Positions 25,452-33,715 of a stretch of DNA of 37,760 nt are shown here, piece after piece (the stretch's first letter is position 1; every line of letters begins with the position of its first letter). The stretch is from assembly GCA_963777485.1 (NCBI GenBank), contig CAVZQP010000006.1, forward strand, positions 1-37,760, written 5' to 3'. The position numbers and the translations under genes were made by a program. The notes beneath the pieces were generated by a model that made no database searches, had not been told where the DNA came from, and saw nothing but the letters and a program-made list of their open reading frames with translations. Source of the stretch: Bog-473 sp963777485. Lineage in GTDB: Bacteria > Actinomycetota > Acidimicrobiia > Acidimicrobiales > RAAP-2.

Positions 25452-25470
25452 AACCCCAGGTGAGCGCCGC

Positions 25471-26502
25471 GTGCTGAGGATAGGGATCCTCGGGGCGGCC
25501 CGGATCGCCCCTACCGCTCTCGTCAAGCCTGCCAGCCGTACGGGTCGGGTGGTGGTCACGGCGGTGGCCGCCAGGGACCGCACCAAGGCCGAGGCCTTCG
25601 CCAACAAACACAAAATTCCCCGCGTCCTGGACTCCTACGCCGGCCTGATCGAGGACCCGGACATCGACGCCGTCTACAACCCCCTCCCCAACGGCCTGCA
25701 TGGCTACTGGACGATCGAGGCGGTGAAGGCCGGCAAGCACGTGCTGTGCGAGAAGCCCTTCACAGCCAACGCGGACGAGGCGCGGACGGTAGCGGCCGCG
25801 GCCAACGGCACCCCGGGTTTGATCGTCATGGAGGCGTTCCACTACCAGTACCACCCGCTGGCCAAGCGCCTCGTCGAGATCGTGCGCTCCGGCGAACTCG
25901 GCAACATCACCGACATCGACGTCGCTTTCTCGGCGCCCCTCTGGAAAAAGGGCGACATCCGCTACCAGCTGGCCCTCGCCGGCGGGGCGACGATGGACAT
26001 GGGGTGTTACCCCGTCAGCCTGCTGCGGCTGCTCGCGCCTGGACCCCGCGTGATCAACGCCTCGGCCAAGCTCTCCTCTCCGGGCGTCGACCGCGCCATG
26101 GACGCGCACTTCTCGCTGCCCGACGGCGGCCGGGCCCACATCGGATGTTCGATGTTCTCCTCCTCGATCCTTCGGATGCATGTGGACGTGATCGGTGACA
26201 ACGGCAAGGTCTCGGTCTTCAACCCTTTCAGCCCGCAGTACGGCCATCGCATGAAGGTGACGACGACGCTCGGCTCCCGCCGCGAACGCTTTAGCCGCAA
26301 GGCGACCTATGACTTCCAACTCGAGGCGTTCGTCGCGGCCGTCGAGGACGGTACGTCGTTCCCGACGACGGCGACCGACGCGATCCGCACCATGGAGCTC
26401 ATCGATTCCATCTATCTGGCGGCCGGCCTCCCCGCCCGCCAGCCGACCCCACCGCAAGGGCCGGTCGCCGGTCCGCCCACCAACGGGCCGCTCGAGCGGT
26501 GA
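25471..26502 (+). CDS. Gfo/Idh/MocA-family oxidoreductase
   Basis: A 343-residue NAD(P)-dependent oxidoreductase. The N-terminal Rossmann domain opens LRIGILGAARIAP and contains the signature CEKPF (catalytic Lys). The C-terminal beta domain includes MDMGCYPVS, typical of the dihydrodiol/xylose dehydrogenase branch, with the Cys-Tyr pair near the active site. It probably oxidises a sugar, polyol or diol, substrate unknown. GTG start with an AGGTGAGC ribosome site. Its stop overlaps the start of tldD (GTGA), so it forms an operon with the TldD/TldE pair. Confidence 0.92.
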   Translation: MLRIGILGAARIAPTALVKPASRTGRVVVTAVAARDRTKAEAFANKHKIPRVLDSYAGLIEDPDIDAVYNPLPNGLHGYWTIEAVKAGKHVLCEKPFTANADEARTVAAAANGTPGLIVMEAFHYQYHPLAKRLVEIVRSGELGNITDIDVAFSAPLWKKGDIRYQLALAGGATMDMGCYPVSLLRLLAPGPRVINASAKLSSPGVDRAMDAHFSLPDGGRAHIGCSMFSSSILRMHVDVIGDNGKVSVFNPFSPQYGHRMKVTTTLGSRRERFSRKATYDFQLEAFVAAVEDGTSFPTTATDAIRTMELIDSIYLAAGLPARQPTPPQGPVAGPPTNGPLER

Positions 26503-27995
26503 GCCCGCTCGCCGCCGACGAGCTCGGTGCGCTGGCGGATGCCGCGCTGGACGCCGCCTCGGGCTGCCAGGCGGCGGAGATCCGCGTCGAGCGCATCCGC
26601 AGCCAGACGGTTCGTTTGCACGACGCCCAGCCCGAGACAGCGGCGGACGGCACCGACTTCGGCATGGGCGTGCGCGTCGTGGACGATGGCGCCGTGGGTT
26701 TTGCCGCCTCGGTCGACGTGCGGCCGGAGGAGGCGGCCGGCCTCGTGCGCCAAGCGCGCCAGATGGCGCGCGTCACCAGACACGCCGGCGGCGGTCGCGT
26801 CGAACTGGCTCCGGAGCCCGCGCACGGCGACGTCGAGTGGTCCAGCGCGTTCGCCGTCGACCCCACCACCGTCTCCATGGCCGACAAGATGGCCCTCCTC
26901 GCCGATTGGAGCCGACGCCTCGGCGAACGGGAAGTTGTCGCACACACCTCGGCGTCGCTGCTCGCCGTGTCCGAGCAGACCTATCTGGCCGACCTCAACG
27001 GGACGCGCGCGACCCAGAGACGGGTGCGTCTCCAGTGCCAGCTCGAGGCGCTGGCACTCTCCGACGCGGGCTTCGAGACCATGCGAACGATCGCACCGCC
27101 TGTCGGCCGCGGCTGGGAGTACCTGACCGGCCCCGCCGTTGAGGGGAACTGGGACTGGGACGCCGAGATCGACCGGATACCCGAGCTGCTGGCCGAGAAG
27201 GTGGCCGCGCCGTCGGTCGATGCCGGCACCTACGACCTCGTGGTCGACCCCTCCAACCTATGGCTGACGATCCACGAGTCGATCGGCCATGCCACCGAGC
27301 TCGACCGCGCCGTCGGCTACGAGGCGGCTTACGCTGGCACGTCGTTCGCCACCTTCGACAAGCTGAACACGTTGCGCTACGGCTCCCCGGTTATGCACGT
27401 CACCGGGGATCGCACCGTCGAGCACGGCCTGGCCACCGTACGCATCGACGGCGAGGGCGTCGAGGGCCAGTCCTTCGACCTCGTGCGCGACGGCATGTTG
27501 GTCGGCTATCAGCTCGACCGCGCCATCGCCGCTGCCATGGGCTTTGGACGCTCGAACGGATGTGCGTTCGCCGACTCACCGATGCACGTCCCGATCCAGC
27601 GCATGGCCAACGTGTCGTTAGCCCACTCGGGCGAGACCGGCCCGAACACCGAGGACCTCATCGCGGGCGTCGACCGCGGCATCTACGTCGTGGGTGACAA
27701 GAGCTGGTCCATCGACATGCAGCGCTACAACTTCCAATTCACCGGACAGCGCTTCTACCGGATCGAGAAGGGGAAGTTGGCCGGGCAGCTCAAGGACGTG
27801 GCCTACCAGGCGACCACAACCGACTTCTGGGGCGCCATGGAGGCCGTCGGCGGCGCCTCGACCTGGGTGCTGGGCGGGGCGTTCAACTGCGGCAAGGGCC
27901 AGCCGGGCCAGGTCGCGCCCGTATCGCACGGCTGTCCCTCCGTCCTCGTGCGCGGGGTGAACATCCTCAACGCGCGCGCCGAATCGGGACGCTGA
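26499..27995 (+). CDS. tldD: TldD-family metalloprotease subunit
   Basis: A 498-residue protein of the TldD/PmbA family. The HExxxH zinc motif is HESIGH (259-264), followed downstream by the conserved Cys ligand in NCGKGQPGQ (about 464). In characterised systems TldD is the active subunit of a TldD-TldE heterodimer that degrades unfolded peptides and trims leader peptides of ribosomal natural products such as microcin B17. No precursor peptide is apparent nearby. It is translationally coupled to the oxidoreductase gene upstream and followed by its partner tldE after 46 bases. Confidence 0.94.
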   Translation: MSPLAADELGALADAALDAASGCQAAEIRVERIRSQTVRLHDAQPETAADGTDFGMGVRVVDDGAVGFAASVDVRPEEAAGLVRQARQMARVTRHAGGGRVELAPEPAHGDVEWSSAFAVDPTTVSMADKMALLADWSRRLGEREVVAHTSASLLAVSEQTYLADLNGTRATQRRVRLQCQLEALALSDAGFETMRTIAPPVGRGWEYLTGPAVEGNWDWDAEIDRIPELLAEKVAAPSVDAGTYDLVVDPSNLWLTIHESIGHATELDRAVGYEAAYAGTSFATFDKLNTLRYGSPVMHVTGDRTVEHGLATVRIDGEGVEGQSFDLVRDGMLVGYQLDRAIAAAMGFGRSNGCAFADSPMHVPIQRMANVSLAHSGETGPNTEDLIAGVDRGIYVVGDKSWSIDMQRYNFQFTGQRFYRIEKGKLAGQLKDVAYQATTTDFWGAMEAVGGASTWVLGGAFNCGKGQPGQVAPVSHGCPSVLVRGVNILNARAESGR

Positions 27996-28041
27996 GCATG
28001 ACAATCCGATCCCACTGCTGCCTCGTTTCCGGAGCGCCCGC

Positions 28042-29433
28042 ATGATCCCCGCCCAGGAGGTGGTCGAGGCCGGCCTCGATGCCGCGTCGATGGCCGGGGC
28101 CGACGGCTGCGTCGTCCTGGTCCACGAGGGGAGTCATGCTGACGTGCGCTTTGCGCTCAACACGACGACGACCAATGGCGTCCACCGCGCCCGCGAGGTG
28201 AGCGTCGTCGTCATCGAGGGCGGGGGCGTCGCCACTGCAACCCGCGCCGGCGTCGTTGGATCCGACGGCGTCGCCGAGATGGTCATTGACGCTCTCGGCG
28301 ACGCCCGCGAGTCCCCGCCGGCCGAGGATGCCTTCGCCCTCGTCGACGCCGCTGAAGGCGGGCGCGGCCGACGCAGCTTCGACCAGGACCCGGAGGAGAC
28401 GGACGCCTCGGCGCTCGACGGGGTGCTCTCGTCGCTCTCCGGTGCCTTCGCGCGCGCCCGCGCCCGGGACGCCGTCCTGGCCGGCTTCGCGGAGATCGAC
28501 GTAGGCACCTTGTACCTCGGCAGCTCCACGGGCCTGCGCCTCTCGCACGCCCAACCCACAGCGGCGGTCAACCTGGTGGGGCGGACTGCCGACGGCAGCG
28601 GCTCGGCCTGGGTGGGCGTACCGAGTATCGATCCTTCGCTCGAGTCTATGGAACAAGAGATCTGGCGCCGTCTCGACTGGGCCAAGAAGCAGATCGCACT
28701 GGACGCCGGCCGCTACGAGGTGATCCTCCCTCCTTCGGGCGTGGGCGACATGATGGCGATGATCGACTACGACGCGCTCGGCGGCCAGGACACTGAGGAC
28801 GGCCGGACCGTGTTCTCCAAGGAGGGCGGCGGTACGCGGCTCGGCGAGATGATCACCTCGCTGCCCTTCACGCTCTACAGCGACCCCGACGAAGACGGCG
28901 TCGAGTGCCTGCCCTTTGTGGCAGCGGGTGCATCGAGCTCGGAGGTGTCCGTCTTCGACAACGGGCTTCCCTGTCCCCGCACCGACTGGCTCGCCGACGG
29001 AGTGCTGGCGCGCCTGCGCTACCACCGGGCCGGCGCCGCGAAGTCGGGCGCCGCGATGGCGCCGTACATCGACAACCTGATCCTGCGTTGCGGAGATCAC
29101 GACGGCGGCTCCGTCGATGAGATGGTGGCGCGCACGGAGAACGGCCTGCTGCTGACCTGTCTGTGGTACATCCGCGCGGTTGACCCGGCCACGCTGCTGA
29201 TGACCGGACTCACCCGCGACGGGGTGTACGTGATTGAGAACGGCAGAGTCGTCGGGGCGTCCAACAACTTCCGCTTCAACGAGAGCCCCGTCGACCTTTT
29301 GGTGCGCGCCACCGAAGTGGGCACCCCGGTGCGCTCGCTCGGTCGTGAGTTCGGCGAGTACCTCAACCGCACGGTCATGCCGCCCTTGCGCATCCCGGAC
29401 TACAACATGAGCACGGTGAGCCAAGCGAGCTGA
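28042..29433 (+). CDS. tldE: TldE/PmbA-family subunit
   Basis: A 463-residue homologue of TldD that lacks the HExxxH motif, as expected for TldE (PmbA). Recognisable parts are an N-terminal domain of the GADGCVVLVHEG type, the YEVILPPSGVGDMM strand-helix, and the C-terminal half with LLTCLWYIRAVDPATLLMTG and FNESPVDLL. It completes the heterodimer with the upstream TldD. ATG 28042 follows a GGAG ribosome site. Short of a nearby precursor, the likely job is housekeeping proteolysis of small unfolded peptides. Confidence 0.92.
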   Translation: MIPAQEVVEAGLDAASMAGADGCVVLVHEGSHADVRFALNTTTTNGVHRAREVSVVVIEGGGVATATRAGVVGSDGVAEMVIDALGDARESPPAEDAFALVDAAEGGRGRRSFDQDPEETDASALDGVLSSLSGAFARARARDAVLAGFAEIDVGTLYLGSSTGLRLSHAQPTAAVNLVGRTADGSGSAWVGVPSIDPSLESMEQEIWRRLDWAKKQIALDAGRYEVILPPSGVGDMMAMIDYDALGGQDTEDGRTVFSKEGGGTRLGEMITSLPFTLYSDPDEDGVECLPFVAAGASSSEVSVFDNGLPCPRTDWLADGVLARLRYHRAGAAKSGAAMAPYIDNLILRCGDHDGGSVDEMVARTENGLLLTCLWYIRAVDPATLLMTGLTRDGVYVIENGRVVGASNNFRFNESPVDLLVRATEVGTPVRSLGREFGEYLNRTVMPPLRIPDYNMSTVSQAS

Positions 29434-29483
29434 GCCCCCGTCCCGCAGTCCGGTCTCCCAGTGACTTCGCGTGGTCCTGACTC

Positions 29484-29489
29484 TAAGCT
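29484..29489 (+). promoter_or_regulatory. -10 box of a leaderless promoter
   Basis: TAAGCT ends six bases before GTG 29496 and shares its 11-base context (TAAGCTCTGCA) with the promoter at 7853. The gene it serves is broken, so it may now only drive the methyltransferase. Confidence 0.45.
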
Positions 29490-29495
29490 CTGCAC

Positions 29496-29730
29496 GTGGC
29501 CGGTCCACAAGGCGACATCCTCCTGAACACGATGTTGTTCGTGGAGACGTACACGTTGCACAGGGCCTGGACGAACCTGACAGACGAAGAGGTCTTCTGG
29601 GAACCCTGGAGCTCCGGCACCCGCCTACCAGATCGTCGCGTTGCTTCTCAACGAGATCAGCCACCATGGCAGCCAGGCGTGCATGTTCCGCGACCTACAC
29701 CGCGCGCTCGGCGGAAGAACTCCGACTTGA
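29496..29730 (+). pseudogene. DinB-like family protein, internally deleted and frameshifted
   Basis: The first 40 codons from GTG 29496 read as the start of a DinB-type helical bundle (FVETYTLHRAWTNLTDEEVF). The frame is then lost near 29620. The shifted frame gives AYQIVALLLNEISHHGSQAC and ends LHRALGGRTPT-stop at 29730, which resembles a DinB C-terminus with its metal-binding His. The two pieces total about 75 residues, while intact relatives have about 150-170. A central deletion plus a frameshift is therefore most likely. Confidence 0.65.
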
Positions 29731-29763
29731 CGCCCACCGGCTCCGCACTGGCACGCTGAGCAC

Positions 29764-30636
29764 GTGGCGGAGGATCCCACCTCGCACCGCTGGGAGGACT
29801 GGACGTGGGACGGGTCCGTCTTCGAGGGCACGGCGCCGTACTACCGCCGGGGTCGGAAGCCCTACTCACCGAAACTGGCCGAGGCGTTGGCCACACATCT
29901 CAGTCTTGACGGCAAGGGTCGCCTCCTCGACGTCGGGTGCGGTCCCGGGATCGTCGCACTCCTGTTCGCACGCCTGTTCGACGGCGTCGTCGGCCTCGAC
30001 CCGGATCCCGGGATGGTGGCCGAGGCGGTGCGCGCTGCGACCGAGGAGGGAATCGACAATGCCGCGTGGGTACTGATGCGGGCGGAGGAGCTTCCTGCCT
30101 CCCTCGGCTCGTTCCGGGTCATCAGCTTTGGACAGTCCTTCCACTGGATGGACCGTCCCCGGGTGGCTGCGGCAGTTCGAGACATGCTCGATCCGGGCGG
30201 CGCGGTCGTGCAGGTTGACCTCTGGCATACGAGCCCACCAGACGAAGCACCGAGGAGTGGGCCACACCCATCGGTGCCGGAGGCCGCCATCGACGAGCTC
30301 CGCCGGCGCTGGCTCGGGCCGCATCGCCGGGCGGGACAGAGTTTCAGGGACACTTCCCCGAGCGGGGAAGATGAAGTGTTCCAGGGTGCCGGCTTCTCGC
30401 CGGAACAGATCGTCCTCGTGCCCGACGACCGGATCATCACGCGTTCGGTGGATGACATCGTGGCGTGGGTCCTTTCCACCTCCTCGACCGCTCCTCACCT
30501 TTTCCGCGAACGGCTCGATGACTTCGTCCAGGATCTCCGCTCTCTTCTGCTCGCTACGTCGCCCGACGGTCAGTTCACAGTCGCTTTGTCAGACAACCGG
30601 TTGCGAATTCGAAGGGCTGTCCCTTTTGCAGAGTGA
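29764..30636 (+). CDS. Class I SAM-dependent methyltransferase
   Basis: A 290-residue protein. Motif I is LLDVGCGPG near residue 55-63 and the acidic loop is VVGLDPDPGM. FGQSFHWMDR in the motif IV region is typical of the UbiE/Methyltransf_11 type. The C-terminal 120 residues cap the active site. The substrate is unknown. GTG 29764 lies 33 bases after the stop of the DinB remnant. There is no clear Shine-Dalgarno. Confidence 0.88.
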   Translation: MAEDPTSHRWEDWTWDGSVFEGTAPYYRRGRKPYSPKLAEALATHLSLDGKGRLLDVGCGPGIVALLFARLFDGVVGLDPDPGMVAEAVRAATEEGIDNAAWVLMRAEELPASLGSFRVISFGQSFHWMDRPRVAAAVRDMLDPGGAVVQVDLWHTSPPDEAPRSGPHPSVPEAAIDELRRRWLGPHRRAGQSFRDTSPSGEDEVFQGAGFSPEQIVLVPDDRIITRSVDDIVAWVLSTSSTAPHLFRERLDDFVQDLRSLLLATSPDGQFTVALSDNRLRIRRAVPFAE

Positions 30637-30849
30637 CCCACAAGATGTTGTGTTTGAGGTAATAGGAGATCCACTGCCTCTGAACCCGGCTGGGGTGCGG
30701 CCGTACGACACCTTGGGGATACCCTCCTGGTGTCCGAGATCGCCGGAAGACGAGTATCCGGGTAGTCCAGGCAAGCGACGACACTGGCTCTTCACTCACG
30801 CTCGGCTCGCTGAGCTCAGCATTGTGGATGACGAAGGCGAGAGGTCTTC
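30637..30849. other. Intergenic stretch without a confident gene
   Basis: This 213-base gap lies between the methyltransferase and the convergent SDR. One plus-strand frame stays open to 30853 with Pro-rich, protein-like residues but has no start of its own, no ribosome site and no family that I know. I do not call it a gene. Confidence 0.4.
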
Positions 30850-31809
30850 TTAGCGATCGGACTCCAATCGGCGAGGCTCAGAGCAATGTTCGGTGATGAA
30901 GCGGTGGATGGCCTCGTTGGCGTGGTCCTGAAACGACGGGTTGGCCAGGTTGGGGAGGAAGTCTGCTTGGTTGACCATGGGACCTTTGAGCGTGTTGGCC
31001 GCGCTGGCGTAGAACACGCCGCTCGACAGGGTCGGGTCGGTGACGCCGTCGACCAGTCGCTTCGCGCCCACCTCAAGTTTGTGGGAGAGACCCAGGGTGG
31101 GCATGACGTATTTGGCCGCTATACGCATCGGCAATGGGAGGTCGCTGGCTGCTTGGGTGCCGGTGGTGTTACCGGGGCTCACGGTGATGAAGCGGCGGTC
31201 GGGGTGTTGGCGGGCCAGGTAGGCCATCCATAGGGCGCCGATGTACTTGGCCTGCCCGAAAGCGAGGTTGAAGTCAGCTTTTTTGCCGGCGAAATAGCTG
31301 CCGTCGATGACAGTGGCGAATTCGTCGGCGGAGTGTGAGACGAACGTTGGCCCCTTCATCCGCAACTTCGGGACCCCCCTGACTGCTTCACTTCCGGCGA
31401 AGACCGCAACCTCGCCAAGTCGATCTTCTTTCAGGAGCCCTTCGAGGAGGACGACGTGGCCAAGGACGTTCGTCGCGAACACGATGGTGACCCCGTCAGC
31501 GGTCAGTTCCAACGTCTGCGGGCCAATGACACCAGCGTTCATGACCAGCGCGTCGACGGATCCGTTGATGGCCGCAAGGCCGGCGCGCACCGAACCCAGA
31601 TCGGCGACGTCCATGAGAACGATGTCGAAGATGCACCGGCCGGTCGCTGCTTCGAGTTCGGCCTTTGCCGCAATCGCCCGATCTTGGTTCCGGCAGGCCA
31701 GGTAGATGCGGGCGATCTCGGGACGTAGCGCCAGTTGCCGGGCCACCTCCTTGCCGATCCCGGCGTTGGCGCCCGTGATCAGCACGGTCTTTTCTGGGAG
31801 TGTGCTCAT
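30850..31809 (-). CDS. Short-chain dehydrogenase/reductase with altered catalytic tyrosine
   Basis: A 319-residue SDR of the protochlorophyllide-reductase-like type. The nucleotide loop is TGANAGIG, MNAGV matches the NNAG motif and the catalytic Ser region is VFAGSEAVRG. Where YxxxK is expected it reads FGQAK, so the catalytic Tyr is Phe (TTC on the coding strand) while the Lys remains. Classical oxidoreductase activity may be lost or shifted. The ATG has a GAGAGGAA ribosome site. A second SDR lies 133 bases upstream on the same strand, probably in the same operon under the divergent TetR. Confidence 0.88.
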   Translation of the reverse strand: MSTLPEKTVLITGANAGIGKEVARQLALRPEIARIYLACRNQDRAIAAKAELEAATGRCIFDIVLMDVADLGSVRAGLAAINGSVDALVMNAGVIGPQTLELTADGVTIVFATNVLGHVVLLEGLLKEDRLGEVAVFAGSEAVRGVPKLRMKGPTFVSHSADEFATVIDGSYFAGKKADFNLAFGQAKYIGALWMAYLARQHPDRRFITVSPGNTTGTQAASDLPLPMRIAAKYVMPTLGLSHKLEVGAKRLVDGVTDPTLSSGVFYASAANTLKGPMVNQADFLPNLANPSFQDHANEAIHRFITEHCSEPRRLESDR

Positions 31810-31942
31810 TGGTATTTCCTCTCGCTTCTGTGGGCCTAGTCAGGCAGGACAGCTCTTGGCGGGTTGCGCCTACCGGTTCTCCCGGGTTGCTATAGACCCG
31901 TAGCGGATCGACGAGCACGTGGGCACCGGGTGGGATCTGGAG

Positions 31943-32691
31943 TTATGTCGCGACCCGGCCGCCGTCGACCGCAAGAGTGACGCCGTGGACGAAGCTGGCA
32001 TCATCACTGGCGAGGAAGACGATCGCCTCAGCAAGTTCCTCGGGCTGAGCTACGCGACCTGCCGGTGCCAGTGCTGCAAGCTGATTCACCATCTCGTCGG
32101 GGACTGCTTCCATCATGCGGGTGCGCGTCGGGCCGGGGGCAACGGCGTTGACCCGAACACCACTCGGGCCGTATTCGGCGGCCCAGGCTTTCGTCAACAG
32201 TTCGAGGGCTGCTCGGCTGGCGCCATACAGAGCCATGCCGGCCTGTCCAAAGCTCGCGACCATCGTGGAGACGTTGACGATCGAACCCCACCCGCGTTCG
32301 GCCATGGCTGGCGCCAGTGACGCGACGAGGAAGAACGGAACCTTGACGTTCACTGCAAAGGTCTCGTCAAACTCTGCTTCGGTGGCTGCGTTTCTTCGTC
32401 CGAGCAAGGCGACGCCAACGTTGTTGATGAGGATGTCGACGTGAAAGTTGCCCGCCTCAGTGGCCCACTCGACCAGGTCGTCGGCCGATTCGAGGTCGCT
32501 CAACGTAGTGAGCCCAAACGATGCGCTGCCGCCGTTGCCTTCGATCTCGGCGACCACGTCTTTGGCCCGTTGTTCATCGCGCCCCACTACCAGTACGTGA
32601 GCGCCGCGGGCGGCCAAGGCGATGGCAGTCGCCTGGCCGATCCCCTCGTCGAGCCCGTCACCAGAGCTGTCTTGCCTTTTAGGTCAGTCAT
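31943..32691 (-). pseudogene. Short-chain dehydrogenase/reductase, frameshifted in the nucleotide-binding loop
   Basis: The gene starts at ATG 32691 after a GAGAGGAC ribosome site and reads MTDLKGKTALVTGSTRG. The frame then breaks at the run of four C (32642-32645 on the plus strand). Adding one base restores GIGQATAIALAARGAHV and joins the intact rest of the protein to the stop at 31943 (about 249 residues). The restored enzyme has the NNVG motif, VNVSTM and an active-site YGASR, where Arg replaces the usual Lys. It is a classical SDR by fold. The single-base loss in a homopolymer may be a sequencing error, in which case this is a working gene. Confidence 0.82.
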
Positions 32692-32718
32692 GCGCTGCGT
32701 GGTCCTCTCGCTCCAAAA

Positions 32719-32767
32719 TGGGTTGTGCGACTCACTCTGACAGTTCGGAACTGGGTTGTCAAACTCA
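32719..32767. promoter_or_regulatory. Operator region with two direct repeats and a palindrome
   Basis: In the 97-bp gap between divergent SDR and TetR genes, TGGGTTGTnnnACTCA occurs at 32719-32734 and again at 32752-32767, exactly 33 bp apart or about three helical turns. Each copy is itself an imperfect dyad (TGGGT facing ACTCA). The perfect palindrome CAGTTC-G-GAACTG (32741-32753) lies between them. This is what a site for two TetR dimers on one DNA face would look like. Confidence 0.65.
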
Positions 32768-32788
32768 GAATCCTGTTAATCTGGGTGC

Positions 32789-33394
32789 ATGGTCGACGAG
32801 ACGGGTGACCGGCCGAGGCTCACCCCCAAGGGAGCACGCACCCGGGCACGAATAGTGGAGGAGGCTGCCGCCCTGATACATGAGCGCGGGGTGGCGGGCA
32901 CCACCTTGGAAGACGTCAAGGTGGCGGCGGAAGTCAGCGGCTCTCAGATGTACCACTACTTTCCCGACAAGGTCGAACTCGTGCAGGCGGTCATCGACTA
33001 CCAGGCCGAGTCCATCGTCAATCGCCAGCGGCACGCGCTCAGCAGCGCGAACGGAGTCGAAGCCTGGCGGAACATGGTGATCACCGCAGCGAGGCGCACC
33101 AAAGCAAAGGGGGGCTGCCAACTTGGCTCGCTCGTTGGTCAACTCGCCGAGAGCGACCCCGAGGCTCGAACGCTCATCGCGGCAGGGTTCGATCAGTGGG
33201 CAGCCGCAATCGGCGATGGGCTGAGATCTCTTCATGCCGACGGGAGGCTCCCGTCGGACGTCGACCCGGACGACCTCGCCACTACTCTGCTCGCCACGCT
33301 CCAAGGGGGACTTCTACTCGCCCAGGTACAGCAGAATCCCCGTCCGTTCGAAACTGCCGTCAATACCCTCCTCGCCCTTGCCGTCGGCACATGA
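32789..33394 (+). CDS. TetR-family regulator (LmrA/YxaF-like C-terminus)
   Basis: A 201-residue repressor. The helix-turn-helix is at about residues 15-65 (RIVEEAAALIHERGVAGTTL, recognition helix ending MYHYFPDKVELVQAV). The C-terminal domain with KGGCQLGSLVGQLAE resembles the LmrA/YxaF group, which senses drugs or flavonoids. It is divergent from two SDR genes, so it probably controls enzymes that act on its ligand. ATG 32789 lies 21 bases after the second operator repeat, which suggests autoregulation. Confidence 0.92.
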   Translation: MVDETGDRPRLTPKGARTRARIVEEAAALIHERGVAGTTLEDVKVAAEVSGSQMYHYFPDKVELVQAVIDYQAESIVNRQRHALSSANGVEAWRNMVITAARRTKAKGGCQLGSLVGQLAESDPEARTLIAAGFDQWAAAIGDGLRSLHADGRLPSDVDPDDLATTLLATLQGGLLLAQVQQNPRPFETAVNTLLALAVGT

Positions 33395-33715
33395 CCCCAA
33401 GCCGGGTTCGTTCACAGCCATCGCCGAGGTCGGCTCACGGCTCTTGGATGATGAACGTGCATCCGCACGATGGGTTCGCGGACCCGCTGCTGTTCGTGAT
33501 GCGGGACACCTCGTCGCGCCAAGTGGGTTGCTCAGGTCTGGCTTTCCGCGAGCTCGAACCTCTCCCGCACGCGAGTTCTGAGGCTACAGAACCGGCCGGT
33601 ATCGCTCCGAGTTGAACTGGCCCAGATCGCCGGATTGGTGAGACGTTCGACGCATCGGGTGCTACCTGGAGAACCTCAGTGTGGAGCTATCCGGCCAACA
33701 TCGGGTGGCGCATCC
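33395..33715. other. Intergenic region, no clear gene
   Basis: A 321-base gap between the TetR gene and the convergent serine hydrolase. A short plus-strand ORF (about 33452-33615, about 54 residues, starting MMNVHPHDGFADPLLFVMRD) could be a remnant, but it has no ribosome site and no family I recognise. No terminator hairpin with a T tract was seen. Confidence 0.4.

Noticed and set aside
23091..25463. 790-codon plus-strand open frame
   Set aside because: It is antisense to the OafA-type gene, consists mainly of Arg/His/Gln/Val low-complexity sequence, and shows no domain.
30616..30853. Open plus-strand frame after the methyltransferase
   Set aside because: It has no independent start or ribosome site and no recognised family; its upstream part overlaps the methyltransferase in another frame.
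33452..33615. Short ORF of about 54 codons after the TetR gene
   Set aside because: It has no ribosome site and no recognisable motif. It could be a remnant, but I cannot support it.
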